Shown: positions 1-9,798, numbered from the stretch's first letter. The stretch is 64,000 nucleotides of DNA from Bradyrhizobium sp. CCBAU 51627 (GCF_028128765.1 NZ_LBJG01000002.1:161291-225290), one strand, 5' to 3'. Notes: a model not told the origin generated them from the letters alone. Program-made: numbers and translations.

Positions 1-389
1 TGCTGACCGTGAATGCGATGGCTGCATCGGACGCGATCCTGGTGCCGCTCCAGTGCGAGTTCTTCGCGCTCGAAGGTCTGTCGCAATTGCTGCAGACGGT
101 GGAGCAGGTGCGCTCGACCCTCAATCCGAACCTGTCGATCCACGGCATCGTGCTGACCATGTTCGACTCGCGTAACAACCTCTCGAACCAGGTCGTCGCC
201 GACGTCCGTCAGTTCATGGGCGAGAAGGTCTACAAGACCATGATCCCGCGTAACGTGCGTATTTCGGAAGCGCCGTCCTACGGCAAGCCGGTTCTGGTCT
301 ACGATCTCAAATGCGTCGGCAGCGAAGCCTATTTGCGGCTTGCCACCGAAGTGATTCAGCGCGAGCGCGAACTGCGTGTCACGCATTGA
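1..389 (+). CDS. parA: ParA chromosome-partitioning ATPase (C-terminal part, cut by window edge)
   Basis: This is the C-terminal ~129 codons of a ParA/Soj P-loop ATPase, in frame from base 3; the Walker A region lies outside the window. The visible part carries the ParA segment LTVNAMAASDAILVPLQCEF, followed by a helix region (ALEGLSQLLQTVEQVR) and the late motif IPRNVRISEAPSYGKP, all typical of chromosomal ParA. ParA binds DNA non-specifically as an ATP dimer and moves ParB-parS complexes during origin segregation. parB follows on the same strand after a palindromic repeat, the usual order next to gidAB in alphaproteobacteria. The first ATG here (base 18) is internal and not a start. Confidence 0.95.
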   Translation, partial: LTVNAMAASDAILVPLQCEFFALEGLSQLLQTVEQVRSTLNPNLSIHGIVLTMFDSRNNLSNQVVADVRQFMGEKVYKTMIPRNVRISEAPSYGKPVLVYDLKCVGSEAYLRLATEVIQRERELRVTH

Positions 390-403
390 CGGGACGTTGA
401 TCC

Positions 404-482
404 GTAGGATGGGTAGAGCGCGGCGAAACCCATCTCCCAAGCGCAGATGGCGATGGGTTTCGCTTCGCTCTACCCATCCTAC
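404..482. repeat. Palindromic intergenic repeat (GTAGGATGGGTAGAGCG family)
   Basis: The left arm starts GTAGGATGGGTAGAGCG and the right arm ends CGCTCTACCCATCCTAC; a second inner pair reads GCGAAACCCATC and GATGGGTTTCGC. A transcript would fold into a long imperfect hairpin. It lies between parA and parB and resembles the small palindromic repeats common in Bradyrhizobium intergenic regions. Family naming is from memory. Confidence 0.85.
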
Positions 483-538
483 AAGTTTCGAAAATTCAGG
501 TTCTGGAGTGCTGCAGCGTGAATCCAAGGGAGCTGGCG

Positions 539-1426
539 ATGGCGGATGAAGCGCGTTCGCGACTGGGCCGGGGTCTTGCAAGTCTGATCGGTGACGTCGG
601 CGGCGAGGCCCAGCACGTCGACCGTCCGCGCGCGCAGCGCAAGGTGCCGATCGAGTTCATCAAGGCCAATCCGCGCAATCCGCGCCGGACTTTTTCGGAC
701 GCCGAGCTCAAGGAGCTCTCCGAGTCCATCAAGCAGCACGGCGTGATCCAGCCGATCGTGGTGCGTCCCGTGAAGGGCGCACAGGATCGCTACGAGATCA
801 TCGCCGGCGAGCGGCGCTGGCGCGCCTCGCAGATGGCCGGCCTGCATGAAGTGCCGATCGTCCCGGTCGACATCTCCGACAGCGATGCGCTGGAATTCGC
901 GATCGTCGAGAACGTGCAGCGCGAGGACCTCAATCCGATGGAAGAGGCGCAGGGCTATCACGCGCTCGCCAACGAGTTCAAACGCAGCCAGGAAGATATC
1001 GCAAGAGTCGTCGGCAAGAGCCGCAGCCATGTCGCCAACATGATGCGGCTGACCAAGCTGCCGGCCGAGGTGCAGGCGTTCATCGCCACCGGCGAGCTGA
1101 CGGCGGGTCACGCCCGCGCGCTGATCGGCGTGCCCGATCCTCTTGCTGCCGCCAAGCGCATCGTCGAGGAAGGCCTCAACGTCCGCCAGGCCGAGGCGCT
1201 CGCGCATGAAGAGGGCGTACCGGAGCGCAAGCCGCAGAAGGCGCGCAGCACCGGGGGCAAGGAGAAGGATCCTGATACGATCGACCTGGAGAAGCGCGTC
1301 AGCGACGCACTCGGCCTCAAGGTCACCGTCAATCACCGCGACCCCGGCGGCTCGGTCCAGATCAATTATCGCAACCTCGATCAGCTCGACGAGGTGATGA
1401 AGCGGCTGGCGAAGGGCGCGCTGTAG
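539..1426 (+). CDS. parB: ParB chromosome-partitioning CTPase / parS-binding protein
   Basis: ParB loads at parS near the origin, slides as a CTP clamp and stimulates ParA. The protein opens with MADEARSRLGRGLASLIGD, the ParA-interacting N-terminus. It then has the CTP-binding box GERRWRA (about residues 90-96), the ENVQREDLNPMEEA segment, a helix-turn-helix (SQEDIARVVGKSRSHVANMM) that reads parS, and a C-terminal dimerisation domain. The start at 539 is chosen because AAGGGAG sits 6 nt upstream; an in-frame GTG at 518 would add 7 residues and has no comparable site. Length is 295 aa, usual for the family. It ends just before a palindromic repeat separating it from the convergent holA. Confidence 0.96.
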   Translation: MADEARSRLGRGLASLIGDVGGEAQHVDRPRAQRKVPIEFIKANPRNPRRTFSDAELKELSESIKQHGVIQPIVVRPVKGAQDRYEIIAGERRWRASQMAGLHEVPIVPVDISDSDALEFAIVENVQREDLNPMEEAQGYHALANEFKRSQEDIARVVGKSRSHVANMMRLTKLPAEVQAFIATGELTAGHARALIGVPDPLAAAKRIVEEGLNVRQAEALAHEEGVPERKPQKARSTGGKEKDPDTIDLEKRVSDALGLKVTVNHRDPGGSVQINYRNLDQLDEVMKRLAKGAL

Positions 1427-1464
1427 CCCGGCTGTCGTCCTGGCTAAGGCGAACTTTCTCCACG

Positions 1465-1551
1465 CGTCATCGCGAGCGAAGCGAAGCAATCCAGAGTCTT
1501 TCCGCGGAGGGATTCTGGATTGCTTCGTCGCAAGGGCTCCTCGCGATGACG
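1465..1551. repeat. Palindromic intergenic repeat (GCAATCCAGAGTC family)
   Basis: The left arm reads CGTCATCGCGAGCGAAGCG and then CAATCCAGAGTC; the right arm reads GATTCTGGATTGCTTCG and closes with CTCGCGATGACG. It sits between convergent parB and holA, so its hairpin could end transcription from both sides. A related copy is at 9719-9788. Confidence 0.85.
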
Positions 1552-1566
1552 GGCCAGAGTGTGGTC

Positions 1567-2595
1567 CTACCCCCGCCGCCTTGCATTCACGGCAATCGCC
1601 ATCAGCGCGCGCTGGGCGATGGTGGCGGCGAGCGTGGATTGCTTGCGGGTGTCGAGCGCAGCGGTTGCGAGCTGCTCGATGACAGCGGCGAGCTTTGCCA
1701 CGCTGAAGTTACGCAGCGCGGTCTCTACTGCGGGCTTTCGTGAAAAATGCAGCCGCGGGAATCCGCCGTCGAGCACGGCGGAGGCCGGCGTGCCGTCGGC
1801 AATCGCAAGCGCGGATTTGTGCAGCCACGCGGCCTGGCGCTGCGCGGCCGAGATGATCACGCCGGGATAAGTGCCGGCGATCATGGCCTTGGCGAATTCG
1901 GTCTCGACGATGTCGGGCCGGCCGGCGAAAGCGCCGTCAACGATCGGATCGAGCTTGAGCTCGGACGCATCGGCAACGACGGACATCACGTCATCCAGCG
2001 TGATCTCGCCTTTGCCGTGAGCATAGAGCGTGAGCTTGCGCAGCTCGTTGCGCGAGGCCTGGCGGTCGCCGCCGAGGAACGACATCAGCGCGGCGCGGGC
2101 GTCCTGGGCGATGCGTAAGTTCGCGATGCGAAGCTCTTCCTCCATCAGCTTCGCCAAATCGCGCTCGGTGTCGGGATAGCAGCCGATCGCCACGGCGGTC
2201 CTGGCCTTCTCGCATGCCTTGCGCAGCGGCGATTCCGGGCGCAGCTCGCCGGCCTCGATCACGATGCGGCAATCCTTCACGCTCATCTCGGCCAGCGTGT
2301 CGACGCCGGCAGCAAAGCTGCGCGATCCCGCGCGAATGCGAATGGCGCGGCGACCGCCGAACAGCGGTACGGTCATGGCTTCGTCGACCAGGCGCGACGG
2401 TTCGGCGGAGAGCTCGTCACCGTCGAGTTTGACAAGCGAGAATGGATCGTTGGGATCATCGACGGCGGAGGCAATCAGCGCGTCGGCGCGCTCGCGCACC
2501 AGGCCGGCATCAGGACCATAAAGCAGGACGATCGGCCGGCTCGAATCGGGGCGAGCGAGGAAGGCGTCGATCTCTTTTCCGCGCAGCGCGACCAT
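1567..2595 (-). CDS. holA: DNA polymerase III subunit delta
   Basis: HolA is the subunit of the clamp-loader complex that opens the beta sliding clamp. The 342-aa protein has the family layout: an N-terminal RecA-like fold opening MVALRGKEIDAFL with IVLLYGPDAGLVRERADALI, a middle domain, and a C-terminal collar domain with the ARAALMSFLGGDRQASRNEL segment. As usual for delta, the P-loop is not a functional Walker A. On the minus strand it is last in leuS-lptE-holA. A 131-nt spacer holding a palindromic repeat separates it from lptE, so the repeat appears to have entered this operon. No strong Shine-Dalgarno is visible before the ATG. Confidence 0.95.
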   Translation of the reverse strand: MVALRGKEIDAFLARPDSSRPIVLLYGPDAGLVRERADALIASAVDDPNDPFSLVKLDGDELSAEPSRLVDEAMTVPLFGGRRAIRIRAGSRSFAAGVDTLAEMSVKDCRIVIEAGELRPESPLRKACEKARTAVAIGCYPDTERDLAKLMEEELRIANLRIAQDARAALMSFLGGDRQASRNELRKLTLYAHGKGEITLDDVMSVVADASELKLDPIVDGAFAGRPDIVETEFAKAMIAGTYPGVIISAAQRQAAWLHKSALAIADGTPASAVLDGGFPRLHFSRKPAVETALRNFSVAKLAAVIEQLATAALDTRKQSTLAATIAQRALMAIAVNARRRG

Positions 2596-2605
2596 CGGGC
2601 CTAGA

Positions 2606-2719
2606 CCGTCATTCCGGGGCTCGCAAAGCGAGAACTACAGTAGGCAATTGCGCACCTGAGAAACCAGAGGTTGGGGATCGAGATTCCGGGCTCACGCTAT
2701 GCGTGCCCCGGAATGACGG
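2606..2719. repeat. Palindromic intergenic repeat (CGTCATTCCGGGGC family)
   Basis: The arms are CCGTCATTCCGGGGC at the left and GCCCCGGAATGACGG at the right, with an inner GATTCCGGGCTC segment. It lies inside the leuS-lptE-holA operon between lptE and holA, where it may reduce read-through or act as an RNA-processing hairpin. Further copies are at 27893-27986 and, degenerate, at 45981-46072. Confidence 0.85.
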
Positions 2720-2726
2720 AAAGTTG

Positions 2727-3278
2727 TTACGTTCCGGCGGTGAAGAACGCGGCGAGCCGGGTGTTGATGTTCTCGGCGATCTCGTTGGCGGCACGATCCT
2801 CGGCGTCACGCACCGCGCGGTTGCGGGCAAAACGCTGGTAGGAGCCGGGCAGGTCGTACGACACCCGCGAGAAGGTGGTGCCGGTCATCACCGACTTGCC
2901 AGTCGCGACCTCGATCAGATTGTACTGGCAGTCGATGCCGTAGTTCTCTGTGTTCGGCAGGCCGGTGGCTGGATCGACGATCAACGACGTCCTGCTGGAG
3001 GTGAAACGGATATCCAGCCGATGAGTCGGCGGCATGCCCGTTGCCGAGCCGTAGAGCTTGAACGCGAGGGCATTGCGGACCTCGACGCCGACGCGGGCTT
3101 CGCGCGAGGCGTTGGCCTTGGGGATTGGCGGCAGCTCAACGCCCATCAGCTTTTCACGCAGGCCCGGGGTGCCGTCGGTATGCTCGGCATACATCGGCTG
3201 GAAGCAGCCGGCCGTCGTCGCCGCCAACGCGGCGACTGCCAGCAATCGGGCTGCGATGCGGATCCTAGCCGACAACAT
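2727..3278 (-). CDS. lptE: LPS-assembly lipoprotein LptE
   Basis: LptE is the outer-membrane lipoprotein plug of the LptD translocon that places LPS on the cell surface. The 183-aa protein has a lipoprotein signal peptide with lipobox LAATTAGC (acylated Cys at about residue 25), followed by FQPMYAE, a conserved opening of alphaproteobacterial LptE, and the alpha/beta LptE fold. Its ATG overlaps the 3' end of leuS by 14 nt in another frame, with a GAGG site about 6 nt upstream, implying translational coupling. The leuS-lptE-holA order is conserved in many proteobacteria. Confidence 0.93.
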   Translation of the reverse strand: MLSARIRIAARLLAVAALAATTAGCFQPMYAEHTDGTPGLREKLMGVELPPIPKANASREARVGVEVRNALAFKLYGSATGMPPTHRLDIRFTSSRTSLIVDPATGLPNTENYGIDCQYNLIEVATGKSVMTGTTFSRVSYDLPGSYQRFARNRAVRDAEDRAANEIAENINTRLAAFFTAGT

Positions 3279-5901
3279 TCACGATCCTCTTGGGGACAAT
3301 AATCACCTTGCGGACGGGCTTGCCGTCCAGGGCCAGTTTTACAGCATCGAGGGCCAAAGCGGCAGCCTCGATTTCCGGATTCTGGGCCGCTGTTGCAACC
3401 GTGACCTCACCCCGCTTTTTGCCGTTGACCTGGACCACCAGGGTCACGCTGTCTTCAACCAGCAAATCGCGTTCGATTTGCGGCCAATCGGCCTCTGAAG
3501 CCAGTCCGGGCTGGCCCAGAACCTGCCAGCACTCCTCGGCCAGATGCGGCATCATCGGGGAGAACAGCTGGACCAGGATCTGGCTGGCCTCCCGGATCGC
3601 CCAGGCCAAATCCGGAGCGAGATCCGCCGCCGACTGGCCGAGGCGCTGGAGCACCTCCGAAAACGTGTTGGTGAACTCGCGGATATGGGCGAGGCAGACG
3701 TTGAAGTGGAGCCGCTCGATGCCCGATGTGACCTTGTCGAGCGCGCCATGGGCGGCCTTGCGCAAGGCGGTCGCGTCGTCACCGAACGAGGCCGGCCGAG
3801 CTGCCGGGGCAGCCTTGCCGAGGTCCGCGGCATCGCTCACCAACCGCCATAGCCGCTGCACGAAGCGCGAGGCGCCTTGCACGCGCTCGTCGCTCCAGAT
3901 CACGTCACGGTCGGGCGGGGAGTCCGACAGCATGAACCAGCGGGCGACGTCGGCGCCATAGGTCGCGATAATGTCGTCGGGGTCGACCGTGTTCTTCTTC
4001 GACTTCGACATCTTCTCGATCGGGCCGATCGTGACGTCCTCGCCGGTGCTGAGCAAGGTCGCGCGGCGGCCATTGCCGCCGACCTCGATCTTCACCTCGG
4101 CCGGCTGCACCCAGTTGCCGTCGGCCTTCTGATAGGTCTCGTGCACCACCATGCCCTGCGTGAACATGCCCGCGAACGGCTCGTCCAGCGCGATGTGTCC
4201 GGTCGCCTTCATGGCGCGAGTGAAGAAGCGGCTGTAGAGCAGATGCAGGATCGCGTGCTCGACGCCGCCGATATACTGGTCGACCGGCAGCATCCGGTTC
4301 GCAATGGCGGGCGTCGTCGGTGCGGTCGCGTTCCAGGGGTCGGTGAAGCGCGCGAAGTACCAGGACGAATCCACGAAGGTGTCCATGGTGTCGGTTTCGC
4401 GCTGAGCCTTGCCGCCGCATTTGGGGCAGGTGACGTGCTTCCAGGTCGGGTGATGGTCGAGCGCATTGCCCGGCCTGTCGAAGCTCACGTCTTCCGGCAG
4501 GACCACCGGCAACTGGTCATCCGGCACCGGTACCACGTCGCACGTCGGACAGTGGATGACGGGAATCGGGCAGCCCCAATAGCGCTGGCGCGAAATGCCC
4601 CAGTCGCGCAGGCGGAAATTGACCTGACGCTCGCCGACCGGCGCATTGCCGCGTATCTCGCTTTCCAGGCGCTTTGCGACTTCCTCCTTGGCCTCGTCGA
4701 TCGTCATGCCGTCGAGGAAGCGGGAATTGATCATGCGGCCGTCACCGTCATAGGCAGTGTCGGTGATGACGAAGGATTTTGGATCCTGGCCCTCGGGGCA
4801 CACCACCGGCGTATTGCCGAGGCCGTACTTATTGACGAAGTCGAGGTCGCGCTGGTCATGCGCGGGGCAGCCGAAGATCGCGCCCGTGCCGTATTCCATC
4901 AGCACGAAATTGGCGACATAGACCGGCAGCTTCCAGTTCGGGTCGAACGGATGAACAGCCTTGATGCCGGTATCAAAGCCCTGCTTCTCGGCGGTGTCGA
5001 TGATCGACTGCGCGGTGCCGATCTTCTTGATGTCGGCGATGAACTCCGCAAGCTTCGGATTCTTCGCGGCTGCGGCCTGCGCCAGCGGATGATCCGCCGA
5101 GATCGCCATGAACTTCGCGCCGAACAGCGTGTCGGGGCGCGTCGTAAAGATCTTTAGCTCGGCCTCGCCGGCGGGCGTCGTCGCTTGATCCAGCGCGAAG
5201 CGGATCAAGAGCCCCTCGGAGCGGCCGATCCAATTGCGCTGCATCAGCCGCACCTTGTCGGGCCAGCGGTCGAGCCCATCGAGTGCCGACAGCAATTCCT
5301 GCGAGTACTTCGTGATCTTGAAGACCCACTGGCTCATCTCGCGCTGTTCGACGACAGCACCGGAGCGCCAGCCGCGGCCGTCGATCACCTGCTCGTTGGC
5401 GAGCACGGTCATGTCGACCGGATCCCAATTGAGCTTGCGCTTCTCACGCTCGGCGAGGCCCGCGGCGAGCATGTCCAAAAACATCTTCTGCTGATGCTTG
5501 TAGTAGCTGGGGTCGCAGGTCGCGAATTCGCGGCTCCAGTCCAGCGACAGCCCGATCGAGCGGAGCTGTTTCTTCATCGCGGCGATGTTGTCGTAGGTCC
5601 AGGCCTTCGGCGCGACCTTGCGCTCGATAGCGGCGTTCTCGGCCGGCAGTCCAAAGGCGTCCCAGCCCATCGGGTGCAGCACGTTGAAGCCCTTGGCGCG
5701 CATGAAGCGAGCCAGCACGTCGCCGAGCGTGTAATTGCGGACATGGCCGATATGGATGCGCCCGGAGGGGTAGGGGAACATCTCCAGCACATAATATTTC
5801 GGCCGCGAATCGTCGTTCTTCGAGACGAAGATCGCCTGTTCGTCCCATATGCGCTGCCAGCGCGGTTCGGCGTCGCGGGCGTTGTAGCGTTCGGAGGTCA
5901 T
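3265..5901 (-). CDS. leuS: Leucyl-tRNA synthetase
   Basis: A class Ia aminoacyl-tRNA synthetase that charges tRNA-Leu in the cytoplasm. The 878-aa protein is full length. It has the HIGH motif in [17 protein letters not shown] (about residue 50), the editing (CP1) insertion, a zinc-binding region with CPTCDVV and CPKCGGKAQ, and KMSKS in [14 protein letters not shown] (about residue 640), then the anticodon-binding domain. It leads the minus-strand operon leuS-lptE-holA and is divergent from the diguanylate cyclase at 6098. The 196-nt gap between them should hold both promoters; I see no clear motif there. Confidence 0.98.
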   Translation of the reverse strand: MTSERYNARDAEPRWQRIWDEQAIFVSKNDDSRPKYYVLEMFPYPSGRIHIGHVRNYTLGDVLARFMRAKGFNVLHPMGWDAFGLPAENAAIERKVAPKAWTYDNIAAMKKQLRSIGLSLDWSREFATCDPSYYKHQQKMFLDMLAAGLAEREKRKLNWDPVDMTVLANEQVIDGRGWRSGAVVEQREMSQWVFKITKYSQELLSALDGLDRWPDKVRLMQRNWIGRSEGLLIRFALDQATTPAGEAELKIFTTRPDTLFGAKFMAISADHPLAQAAAAKNPKLAEFIADIKKIGTAQSIIDTAEKQGFDTGIKAVHPFDPNWKLPVYVANFVLMEYGTGAIFGCPAHDQRDLDFVNKYGLGNTPVVCPEGQDPKSFVITDTAYDGDGRMINSRFLDGMTIDEAKEEVAKRLESEIRGNAPVGERQVNFRLRDWGISRQRYWGCPIPVIHCPTCDVVPVPDDQLPVVLPEDVSFDRPGNALDHHPTWKHVTCPKCGGKAQRETDTMDTFVDSSWYFARFTDPWNATAPTTPAIANRMLPVDQYIGGVEHAILHLLYSRFFTRAMKATGHIALDEPFAGMFTQGMVVHETYQKADGNWVQPAEVKIEVGGNGRRATLLSTGEDVTIGPIEKMSKSKKNTVDPDDIIATYGADVARWFMLSDSPPDRDVIWSDERVQGASRFVQRLWRLVSDAADLGKAAPAARPASFGDDATALRKAAHGALDKVTSGIERLHFNVCLAHIREFTNTFSEVLQRLGQSAADLAPDLAWAIREASQILVQLFSPMMPHLAEECWQVLGQPGLASEADWPQIERDLLVEDSVTLVVQVNGKKRGEVTVATAAQNPEIEAAALALDAVKLALDGKPVRKVIIVPKRIVNVVG

Positions 5902-6097
5902 GGAATCGTTGCGTTTTCGTGGTTTCGGCGGCCTGAAGAGGCCGGACTAGGCCATAGAAGTCCTCGGGGGGTCAATGGGTTGCCGCCGGAACTGGTGGCC
6001 CGCAATGCTGCTCCGCAAAAGTACGGATGAGGGCATTGGGATCGGATTAAGGGGTCGGTGCGAGTTTGGCCGCCAATAAGGTACCCCGCGTCAGGCA

Positions 6098-7144
6098 ATG
6101 GCCTCAAATTTCGACGATCCCGACTATGACTATGCCGCCTCCATCGCCGGCCGGGCGGTGCGGAGCATGGCCGAGCAGCGGATTCCGCCGACGCCGACCA
6201 ATTTCGCCATCTGGTTCCAGTATTACGCCGGCGGCCATGACGACCTGCGCAACGCCATCGATCTCCTGATCGACCACAACCGTCCCTTCGACAGCCGAAC
6301 CAATCAGGAGCTGTTCGAGACCTATATCGCGCCCCATGTGAGCGCGGCCGTCGTCGATACGTCCGAGCGGCTGCATGCTCTCATGGGCGCGGCGAAGGAG
6401 TTTCTGGCGACCGCGATCGCCGACAACCGCTCCCAGATGCAGGTGATCAGCCAGGTTGCCGATCAGGGCCGGGCGGGCGTCGACCCGAAGGCGCTGGTCG
6501 CCCGGCTCATGAACGAGCTGGCGCGGGCCGCAACGAGAACGACGCGACTCGAGGCAGGCTTTGCGGAAAAGACCCGCGAGCTCGATGTCATCAGAGATTC
6601 GCTCTCCAAGTCCGAGGAGCGCGCCCGGACCGACACATTGACGGGACTCGCCAACCGGCGCGCGCTGGATGAGTTCCTGCGCAAGGCGCAGACGGCGGCG
6701 GATTGGGGCGAGCCGCTGAGCGTCCTCCTGCTCGACATCGACCACTTCAAGACCTTCAACGACAATTTCGGCCACGGTGTCGGCGACCAGGTATTGCGTT
6801 TGATGGCAAACGTGTTGCGCGAAAAGGTTCGCGTGCAGGATCTGCCGGCCCGCTACGGCGGCGAGGAGCTGATCGCAGTGCTGCCCGATGCCGATCTTGC
6901 AGCGTGCACTGAGATCGCCGAGCGCATCAGGCGCGCGATCGCGGAGTGCACCATCACGCGCCGTTCGACCGGCGAGGTGTTGCCGAACATCACGGTTTCA
7001 ATCGGCGTGGCACAGTATCGGATTGGCGAGGCGATCGCCGATTTGATCGAGCGCTGCGATCGCGCGCTCTATCTCGCCAAGGGCGGCGGCCGCAATCGCG
7101 TCGTGACCGAGAACGAACTCGACCACGCCGTTGCTGCAGGTTGA
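6098..7144 (+). CDS. Diguanylate cyclase with I-site (GGDEF family)
   Basis: A predicted cytoplasmic enzyme making cyclic di-GMP from two GTP. The first ~180 residues form a helical domain of unknown type opening with MAEQRIPPTPTNFAIWFQYY and ending in a coiled-coil linker. The GGDEF domain follows (DTLTGLANRRALDEF, then DIDHFKTFNDNFGH). The signature is GGEEL rather than GGDEF/GGEEF; the last position tolerates variation, so activity is expected. An RVQD sequence five residues before the signature fits the RxxD inhibitory site, so product feedback is likely. No membrane segment is seen. It converges on another cyclase gene 34 nt away. The start is the first ATG; its Shine-Dalgarno is weak. 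Confidence 0.92.
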   Translation: MASNFDDPDYDYAASIAGRAVRSMAEQRIPPTPTNFAIWFQYYAGGHDDLRNAIDLLIDHNRPFDSRTNQELFETYIAPHVSAAVVDTSERLHALMGAAKEFLATAIADNRSQMQVISQVADQGRAGVDPKALVARLMNELARAATRTTRLEAGFAEKTRELDVIRDSLSKSEERARTDTLTGLANRRALDEFLRKAQTAADWGEPLSVLLLDIDHFKTFNDNFGHGVGDQVLRLMANVLREKVRVQDLPARYGGEELIAVLPDADLAACTEIAERIRRAIAECTITRRSTGEVLPNITVSIGVAQYRIGEAIADLIERCDRALYLAKGGGRNRVVTENELDHAVAAG

Positions 7145-7178
7145 CAGCGCACAGCGAGATCAGGACAGCAGTCGTGCT

Positions 7179-8876
7179 TTAACCTGCCATCGCGATCCTG
7201 GCAGCGCCGTCCTCGATCGCCTGCACGCCATGCTCGACGACATTGTTGCGGCCGCGATGCTTGGCGGCGTAGAGCGCCGCGTCGGCAGCTTCGATCAGAT
7301 CGCCCGGACGCAAGGCTTCGTTCGGTCGCGCCGCCGCGACGCCGATCGACACCGTGACGACCATGTGAGCCGAAGTGATGTGAGGCAGGCAGAGTTTCAG
7401 CACGGCCGCGCGCACCTGCTCGCCGATCTCGACGGCGCGATTGACGTCGCTATTCGGGACCAGCAGGCAGAATTCTTCGCCACCATAGCGGGCTGCAAAG
7501 CCCATTGTATCGGCGGCGATACCGGACAGCGATTCGCCGAGCCGGGTCAGGCAGGAATCGCCTTCGAGATGGCCGTAGGTGTCGTTGAACAGCTTGAAAT
7601 GGTCGACGTCGATCATCAGAAGCGCGAGCTCGCTGCCATATTGTTGCGCGCGCATCCATTCGAAGTCGAGCCGGCTCTGGAAGCCGCGGCGGTTGGCAAG
7701 CCCCGACAGCATGTCGATCGAGGCCATTACCGTCAGCCGGTCGTTGGTCGCGATCAGCTCGCGCTCGCGCTGGCTGAGCTGGGCCGCCATGGCGTTGAAG
7801 GCGCGCGCCAGCGGCACGAATTCGGCCGGCAGCCGGTTGCGCGCCGCGCGGGCCGACAGATCGCCCTCGCCGAGACGCTTGGCCATGTCGGCGAGCATTT
7901 CGATTGGCTTGATCACGAGCTTCTCGGCGGCGATCAGCGCGCCGAGCAGCACGAACATGACGACAAAGGCGAGCTGGAGATAGGCGGTGCGGATGTCGCG
8001 GTTCACCGCCGCGGAAACCTTGTCTTCGTCGATGCTGGTGATCAGGCGGGAATTGGTGCCCGCGATGCGGATGAAGCTGACGGCGCGACGTGATCCGTCA
8101 GCGGCGAGAAAGGACAGGGAGCCTTCGTCCTGGTTCGAGCGCAGGGCCATGTCGGCGATCGCCGACATCAGCGGCATATTGTCGAGGGGACGACCGACCG
8201 CGCTGTGCTGGTCGGCGGGCGCGGCCAGCACGGTGCCGGCGCTGTCGACCAGCACCGCCGTAATACCGGCGCGGTCGCCCAGATTGTTCATCACCTTCGA
8301 CATCCAGTCGAGGTTGACTGTTGCCAGCACCACGGCGTCAGTGACGCCGCTGAACGCTGAGACCGGATAGACCGCCATGACGGTCGGCGATTGCACCGGT
8401 CGCGACAGGATGAAGTCGGACAGCACGAATCGCCCGGTCTCCTGCGCCTGCTGGAAATAAGGCCGATCGGAAAGGTCGAGGCCGACATACATGTTGTTGG
8501 TGGCGCACTGGATGCGGCCATCCTGACCGGCGATCAGGAGCGTGCGGATCCAGGGAAGGTTCGTCGGCAGGCTCGCGCGCAGCACATCGCAGCTCTTGCT
8601 GACGCCACCGGCCGAGGCGCGAATGAAGGCTTCCGATTTCAGGATGGTCTCGACCGACGATATCAACTCGCGCTGCGCATCGGCGCTGTGTCTTGCGACG
8701 GTGGTGAATTCGGCGGTGGCCTGTGCGATCTGCTTGGTGCGGGTGTCTTCGAGCGAGCGGATGCGCTCGAGCATCAGCGGGGTGACCAGAATCACCGCGA
8801 GCAACGCAAGCCGGGCCCTGATACCGAGGACCTGCTTGAGTTTTGCTCGTTTGCGGTTGAAACTGACGTTTGCCAT
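7179..8876 (-). CDS. Membrane sensor diguanylate cyclase (periplasmic sensor-HAMP-GGDEF)
   Basis: A 565-aa membrane protein. A first membrane helix (LALLAVILVTPLMLE) is followed by a ~250-residue periplasmic sensor resembling a double Cache domain (DLSDRPYFQQAQETG is typical). A second helix (LQLAFVVMFVLLGALIAAE), a HAMP linker (KPIEMLADMAKRLGEGDLSA) and a C-terminal GGDEF domain with an intact GGEEF signature follow. No RxxD lies at the I-site position (DTMG is there), so feedback inhibition is not expected, unlike the neighbour at 6098. The start is set at the second ATG, MANVSFNRKR; an upstream in-frame ATG would add 8 residues. It is divergent from the YggS gene. Confidence 0.92.
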   Translation of the reverse strand: MANVSFNRKRAKLKQVLGIRARLALLAVILVTPLMLERIRSLEDTRTKQIAQATAEFTTVARHSADAQRELISSVETILKSEAFIRASAGGVSKSCDVLRASLPTNLPWIRTLLIAGQDGRIQCATNNMYVGLDLSDRPYFQQAQETGRFVLSDFILSRPVQSPTVMAVYPVSAFSGVTDAVVLATVNLDWMSKVMNNLGDRAGITAVLVDSAGTVLAAPADQHSAVGRPLDNMPLMSAIADMALRSNQDEGSLSFLAADGSRRAVSFIRIAGTNSRLITSIDEDKVSAAVNRDIRTAYLQLAFVVMFVLLGALIAAEKLVIKPIEMLADMAKRLGEGDLSARAARNRLPAEFVPLARAFNAMAAQLSQRERELIATNDRLTVMASIDMLSGLANRRGFQSRLDFEWMRAQQYGSELALLMIDVDHFKLFNDTYGHLEGDSCLTRLGESLSGIAADTMGFAARYGGEEFCLLVPNSDVNRAVEIGEQVRAAVLKLCLPHITSAHMVVTVSIGVAAARPNEALRPGDLIEAADAALYAAKHRGRNNVVEHGVQAIEDGAARIAMAG

Positions 8877-8984
8877 TTTCGTTACCCACCCCGCGGGCAA
8901 GGTAAAGCGAAGGGTTCAAAAACTCTTTCTTGAACTTGGTAAAATTGGAACTACCTCCGGTACTCGCATAGCCCGACCCACATC

Positions 8985-9674
8985 ATGACAGACAACAATG
9001 CCGCGCCGGTAACCGGCGATTCACCAAGCGCGCTTGCCGCGGTCGAAGCGGAGATTGCACGTGCCTGCAAGGATGCGCGGCGCGATCGCGCCTCCGTGAC
9101 GTTGATCGCGGTGTCCAAGACGTTCGCTGCGGATGCAATTATCCCGGTTATCGGCGCCGGGCAGCGCGTATTCGGCGAGAATCGGGTGCAGGAGGCCAAA
9201 AGCAAGTGGCCGGCGTTAACAGCCGATTACCCTGACATCGCGCTACATCTGATCGGGCCGCTGCAATCCAACAAGGCGAAAGAGGCGGTCGCGCTGTTCG
9301 ATGCCATCCATTCGGTAGACCGCCCGAGCATTTGCCAGGCGTTAGCCAAAGAAATCAAATCCCAGAACAAGCATCCGCAGCTCTTCGTCCAGATCAACAC
9401 CGGCGAGGAGCCGCAGAAGGCCGGCGTCGCGCCCGGTGAGGCCGATGCCTTCCTCGCGAGCTGCCGCGACACCTATGGCCTGACGATATCGGGCCTGATG
9501 TGCATTCCGCCGGTGGACGAGCCGCCCGCCGCGCATTTCGCGCTGACCGCCAAGATCGCCGCGCGAAACGGATTGCAGAATCTCTCGATGGGCATGAGCG
9601 CGGATTATGCGACCGCCATCATGTTGGGCGCCACCCATGTGCGCGTGGGAAGCGCGATCTTCGGACACAGGTGA
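8985..9674 (+). CDS. yggS: YggS/PLPBP family pyridoxal-phosphate homeostasis protein
   Basis: A single-domain fold-type III PLP-binding protein of 229 aa that buffers cellular PLP and has no known enzymatic activity. The PLP lysine lies in LIAVSKTFAADAI (about residue 42). Other family marks are FGENRVQEAKSKW, the HLIGPLQSNKAKEAV segment, VDRPSICQALAKE, and a C-terminal LSMGMSADYATAIMLGATHVRVGSAIFG that binds the phosphate. The gene is alone on the plus strand, divergent from a diguanylate cyclase and followed by a palindromic repeat. The start ATG has only a weak Shine-Dalgarno. Confidence 0.93.
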   Translation: MTDNNAAPVTGDSPSALAAVEAEIARACKDARRDRASVTLIAVSKTFAADAIIPVIGAGQRVFGENRVQEAKSKWPALTADYPDIALHLIGPLQSNKAKEAVALFDAIHSVDRPSICQALAKEIKSQNKHPQLFVQINTGEEPQKAGVAPGEADAFLASCRDTYGLTISGLMCIPPVDEPPAAHFALTAKIAARNGLQNLSMGMSADYATAIMLGATHVRVGSAIFGHR

Positions 9675-9718
9675 GAGCCGTCGGCGAAGGCCGAGATCCA
9701 GAAAGGGCCTGCGAATTC

Positions 9719-9788
9719 GTCATTGTGAGCGCAGCGAAGCTATCCAGAGTCCCTCCGCGGAAAGATTCTGGATTGCTTCGCAATGACG
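9719..9788. repeat. Palindromic intergenic repeat (GCAATCCAGAGTC family)
   Basis: Starts CGTCATTGTGAGCGCAGCG and ends GATTGCTTCGCAATGACG, with TCCAGAGTC and GATTCTGGA as the inner arms. It is a shorter relative of the copy at 1465-1551. It separates the convergent yggS-like and hydratase genes. Confidence 0.82.
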
Positions 9789-9798
9789 GCGGACGCGC

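Noticed and set aside
1..2000. parS site near parAB
   Set aside because: I looked for TGTTTCACGTGAAACA-like palindromes in and around parAB and saw none in the window.
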